A stretch of DNA of 64,000 bases. It comes from Psettodes erumei. Taxonomy: Eukaryota > Chordata > Actinopteri > Pleuronectiformes > Psettodidae. The translations under genes were made by a program, and so were the position numbers. The stretch lies in the NCBI GenBank assembly GCA_016785225.1, contig JAFBJZ010000411.1, positions 1,726,001-1,790,000 of the forward strand, written 5' to 3'. The notes beneath the pieces are model-generated. The model was not told where the DNA came from. It worked only from the letters and a program-made list of their open reading frames with translations, and made no database searches. This document shows positions 62,122-64,000 of this stretch, piece after piece (the first letter of the stretch is position 1; each line of letters opens with the position of its first letter).

Positions 62122-63945
62122 TGTGATCTGTTTGCTTATGTGCATGAATGAGCTGTCTGCAGCGCTGCATGCAGATCCAGTTATATGAATCATGGTTCCA
62201 TCTGTCCCCTGGATCTAATGAGGAGCTGAAGGAACTCCTGGCCCTACAGATGCTCCCAAAACAACTTGCTAAATGCTCTGAAATTATTTCATATAAAATT
62301 ACCCTATAGGGATTGATCACAGCCAACCTTTGTTAGACTATTGCATGTTTTTTTGTGGGTCTGTAAAAATGATGTTTGTAGCCCAGTTCGATGAGACAAG
62401 GCTGTCCATTGATATAAGATGAGGATCTCCTGGTTCTTTTAGCTCGGCTAATTGCACCCCAACCCACAGCATGTAATGCGGCAATTGCAGGGCTGCCTGC
62501 TCAGCTGCCAGATCCTAGAAACCAAAATCAAAGCCCCTGTTCACAAAATCCCAACCTACAGTCACAGCTCCCTAACCTAATTAACATTGAGTCAGCAAGC
62601 ATGGCAGCAGCAGTGGTCGAGGTTGTGGTCAGGGCTGCAGGATACAAGAATAGCAGTAGCCACGCTGACACGCTGGATGACACACTGAGCCGTGACAAAA
62701 GAATCACACACAGCTACACAGCTCAACATGCTGCCTGGCCCAGGTGTCAATGCCTGATGCTACCACTGTGGATTTTTTTGTTTTTACAGCAGTGACATGG
62801 TTGAGATTTTCAAGAACAAGAAGAAGAACAGTAAAGATTGATGCAGTAGGGGTTAAATGTGGTTTAATGGGACCTGAATATGCACAGAATTAGAATGGCT
62901 GTTGTACTACTGGGAAATGTAAATGTCATATATTTTTTATTCGATTTCCATGTTGCTTGCATCCTTGGACAAGGAGTATAAAAGCATAATTTGGAGCTCA
63001 TTACATTGGACCCACATGAAGTTTAATTATAACATGCTGTGAATGCAGTGATTAAAAAAAACATTGACTGAAAAAAATGGTTATATATTTTGCTTTGGGC
63101 ATTTTTTCTTTCTTTATGAGGCACAGAACCTAGCAATATGGACTATTAAAATTATAAACCAGCCATGTTGCAAACATAATATATGGAGCTTAGCTTAATG
63201 CATCCCATGAAAATGACTGATTCAGTTTTCTTCACCAGCAGTGCTGTTCAGATCAAAACAAACTTGTGCCAGAAGCACCAATTATAATACTCCAGTGTCC
63301 ACTACTAACAAAAAAAATGGAATAAACATTCAAGCTCTGTTTCTACTTATGATTAAAAACACTGGAAACATGCATCAGCTGACAGCTGTGTTTTTCTTTG
63401 CCGGTTTCTTTGCACAATCTCGAGATATCTGCCCCACAACAAGCCTGACTTTTCAAGGGGCTGAGCGTGAGTAGGAAGTTGTGCATGCGCTACATATGAC
63501 AAACCACATTATTGTCTGGCTAGCAGACAGGCTTAGCTAGGCCATCCCAGGGCCTGCAGCCAGAGATGCTCCACAGCTGAGTTACCATGCTTACTCAAAT
63601 ATTCATAACTGGATAATGAAAGTATAAATAGTTTTCATGTGATACACTAGAGGTAGGGATAAACAAAACCGCAGCCTCCATCATCATGCATCACTGTGTC
63701 TCTCTTTTGAAGGCTGCCAGTTGGAGTAATGGGCCGGATTGTTTGCTGTGACACAGTGAGCACGATAAGCTATGAGTCTCCATAAGTTCTGCCAGAAATT
63801 TGAGTTTGATTATTTGGGTTTCATGGTGTGTCGCCACATCACAAAGTAGTCACTGTCAATCTTATCAAATGCCAGAAGGTCGGGAAGATGTTAGAGGTTT
63901 AATGATTAATGAGCTCAAACGATGCCCTTGTTTCTTCTTGTTTAG

Positions 63946-64000
63946 GTGAGTTGGAGGAGGCTGCCTGCGCCATACGTCCCCTTCTTCCGAGCCTTCTTGT
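63946..64000 (+). other. Possible start of an internal exon at the right edge
   Basis: A strong acceptor (CCCTTGTTTCTTCTTGTTTAG, ending 63945) is followed by 55 bases open in two plus-strand frames: VSWRRLPAPYVPFF in frame 0 and ELEEAACAIRPLLPSLL in frame 2; frame 1 opens with a stop. I do not recognise either peptide, so it may be a coding exon or a second untranslated exon, and is cut by the window end. Confidence 0.3.

Larger units (their letters stand above)
49392..63945 (+). other. Putative large first intron / noncoding stretch
   Basis: About 14.5 kb without any coding exon I can support on either strand. It contains two Tc1-like MITEs, a tRNA-type SINE, other degenerate repeats, a CTC/CTT-rich tract (57787-57822) and a GT microsatellite. 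Whether it is one intron depends on the two flanking splice calls, which are unproven. Confidence 0.35.

Overview
This window is vertebrate nuclear DNA, almost certainly from a ray-finned (teleost) fish. Genes are split by GT-AG introns, intergenic DNA is AT-rich with long CA/GT microsatellites, and there are degenerate copies of repeat types common in teleosts (a tRNA-type SINE, Tc1-like MITEs and others). Nothing prokaryotic is present.

Layout. (1) Positions 1 to about 11.8 kb hold the 5' end of a TCF/LEF transcription factor gene on the minus strand, best called tcf7. Coding exons 1-3 lie at 11414-11232, 10828-10756 and 9256-9150; the rest runs off the left edge. This part is unusually CpG-dense. 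(2) About 11.8-34.6 kb is a 23-kb AT-rich intergenic stretch with repeats and no coding sequence I can support. (3) About 34.6-42.3 kb holds a complete srrt (ARS2/serrate) gene on the plus strand. Its 19 coding exons join without a frame error into 876 residues. (4) 42.9-45.7 kb holds a complete acylglycerol O-acyltransferase gene on the minus strand, best called mogat3. Its seven coding exons give 326 residues, and it converges tail to tail with srrt. (5) 45.7-64 kb has no recognisable coding exon. It contains a near-perfect REST/NRSF silencer element (46942-46962), a possible promoter and untranslated first exon near 48.7-49.4 kb, and a strong splice acceptor at 63945. Together these suggest the 5' end of a plus-strand, possibly neuronal, gene whose coding part lies beyond the right edge.

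The genes are functionally unrelated: a Wnt-pathway transcription factor, an RNA-processing adaptor of the nuclear cap-binding complex, and a lipid-synthesis enzyme. From general knowledge, human SRRT and MOGAT3 are both in 7q22.1, so their linkage here looks ancestral; human TCF7 is on 5q31. No previously undescribed multi-gene system was found. The most interesting signals are regulatory: the REST element, a long intronic stem in srrt, an in-frame retainable srrt intron, an overlapping upstream ORF in the srrt leader, a TCF/LEF site upstream of tcf7 itself, and a shortened conserved loop in mogat3. Exon boundaries were assigned by eye from splice signals, reading phase and remembered family sequences, so individual junctions could be off by a few bases.
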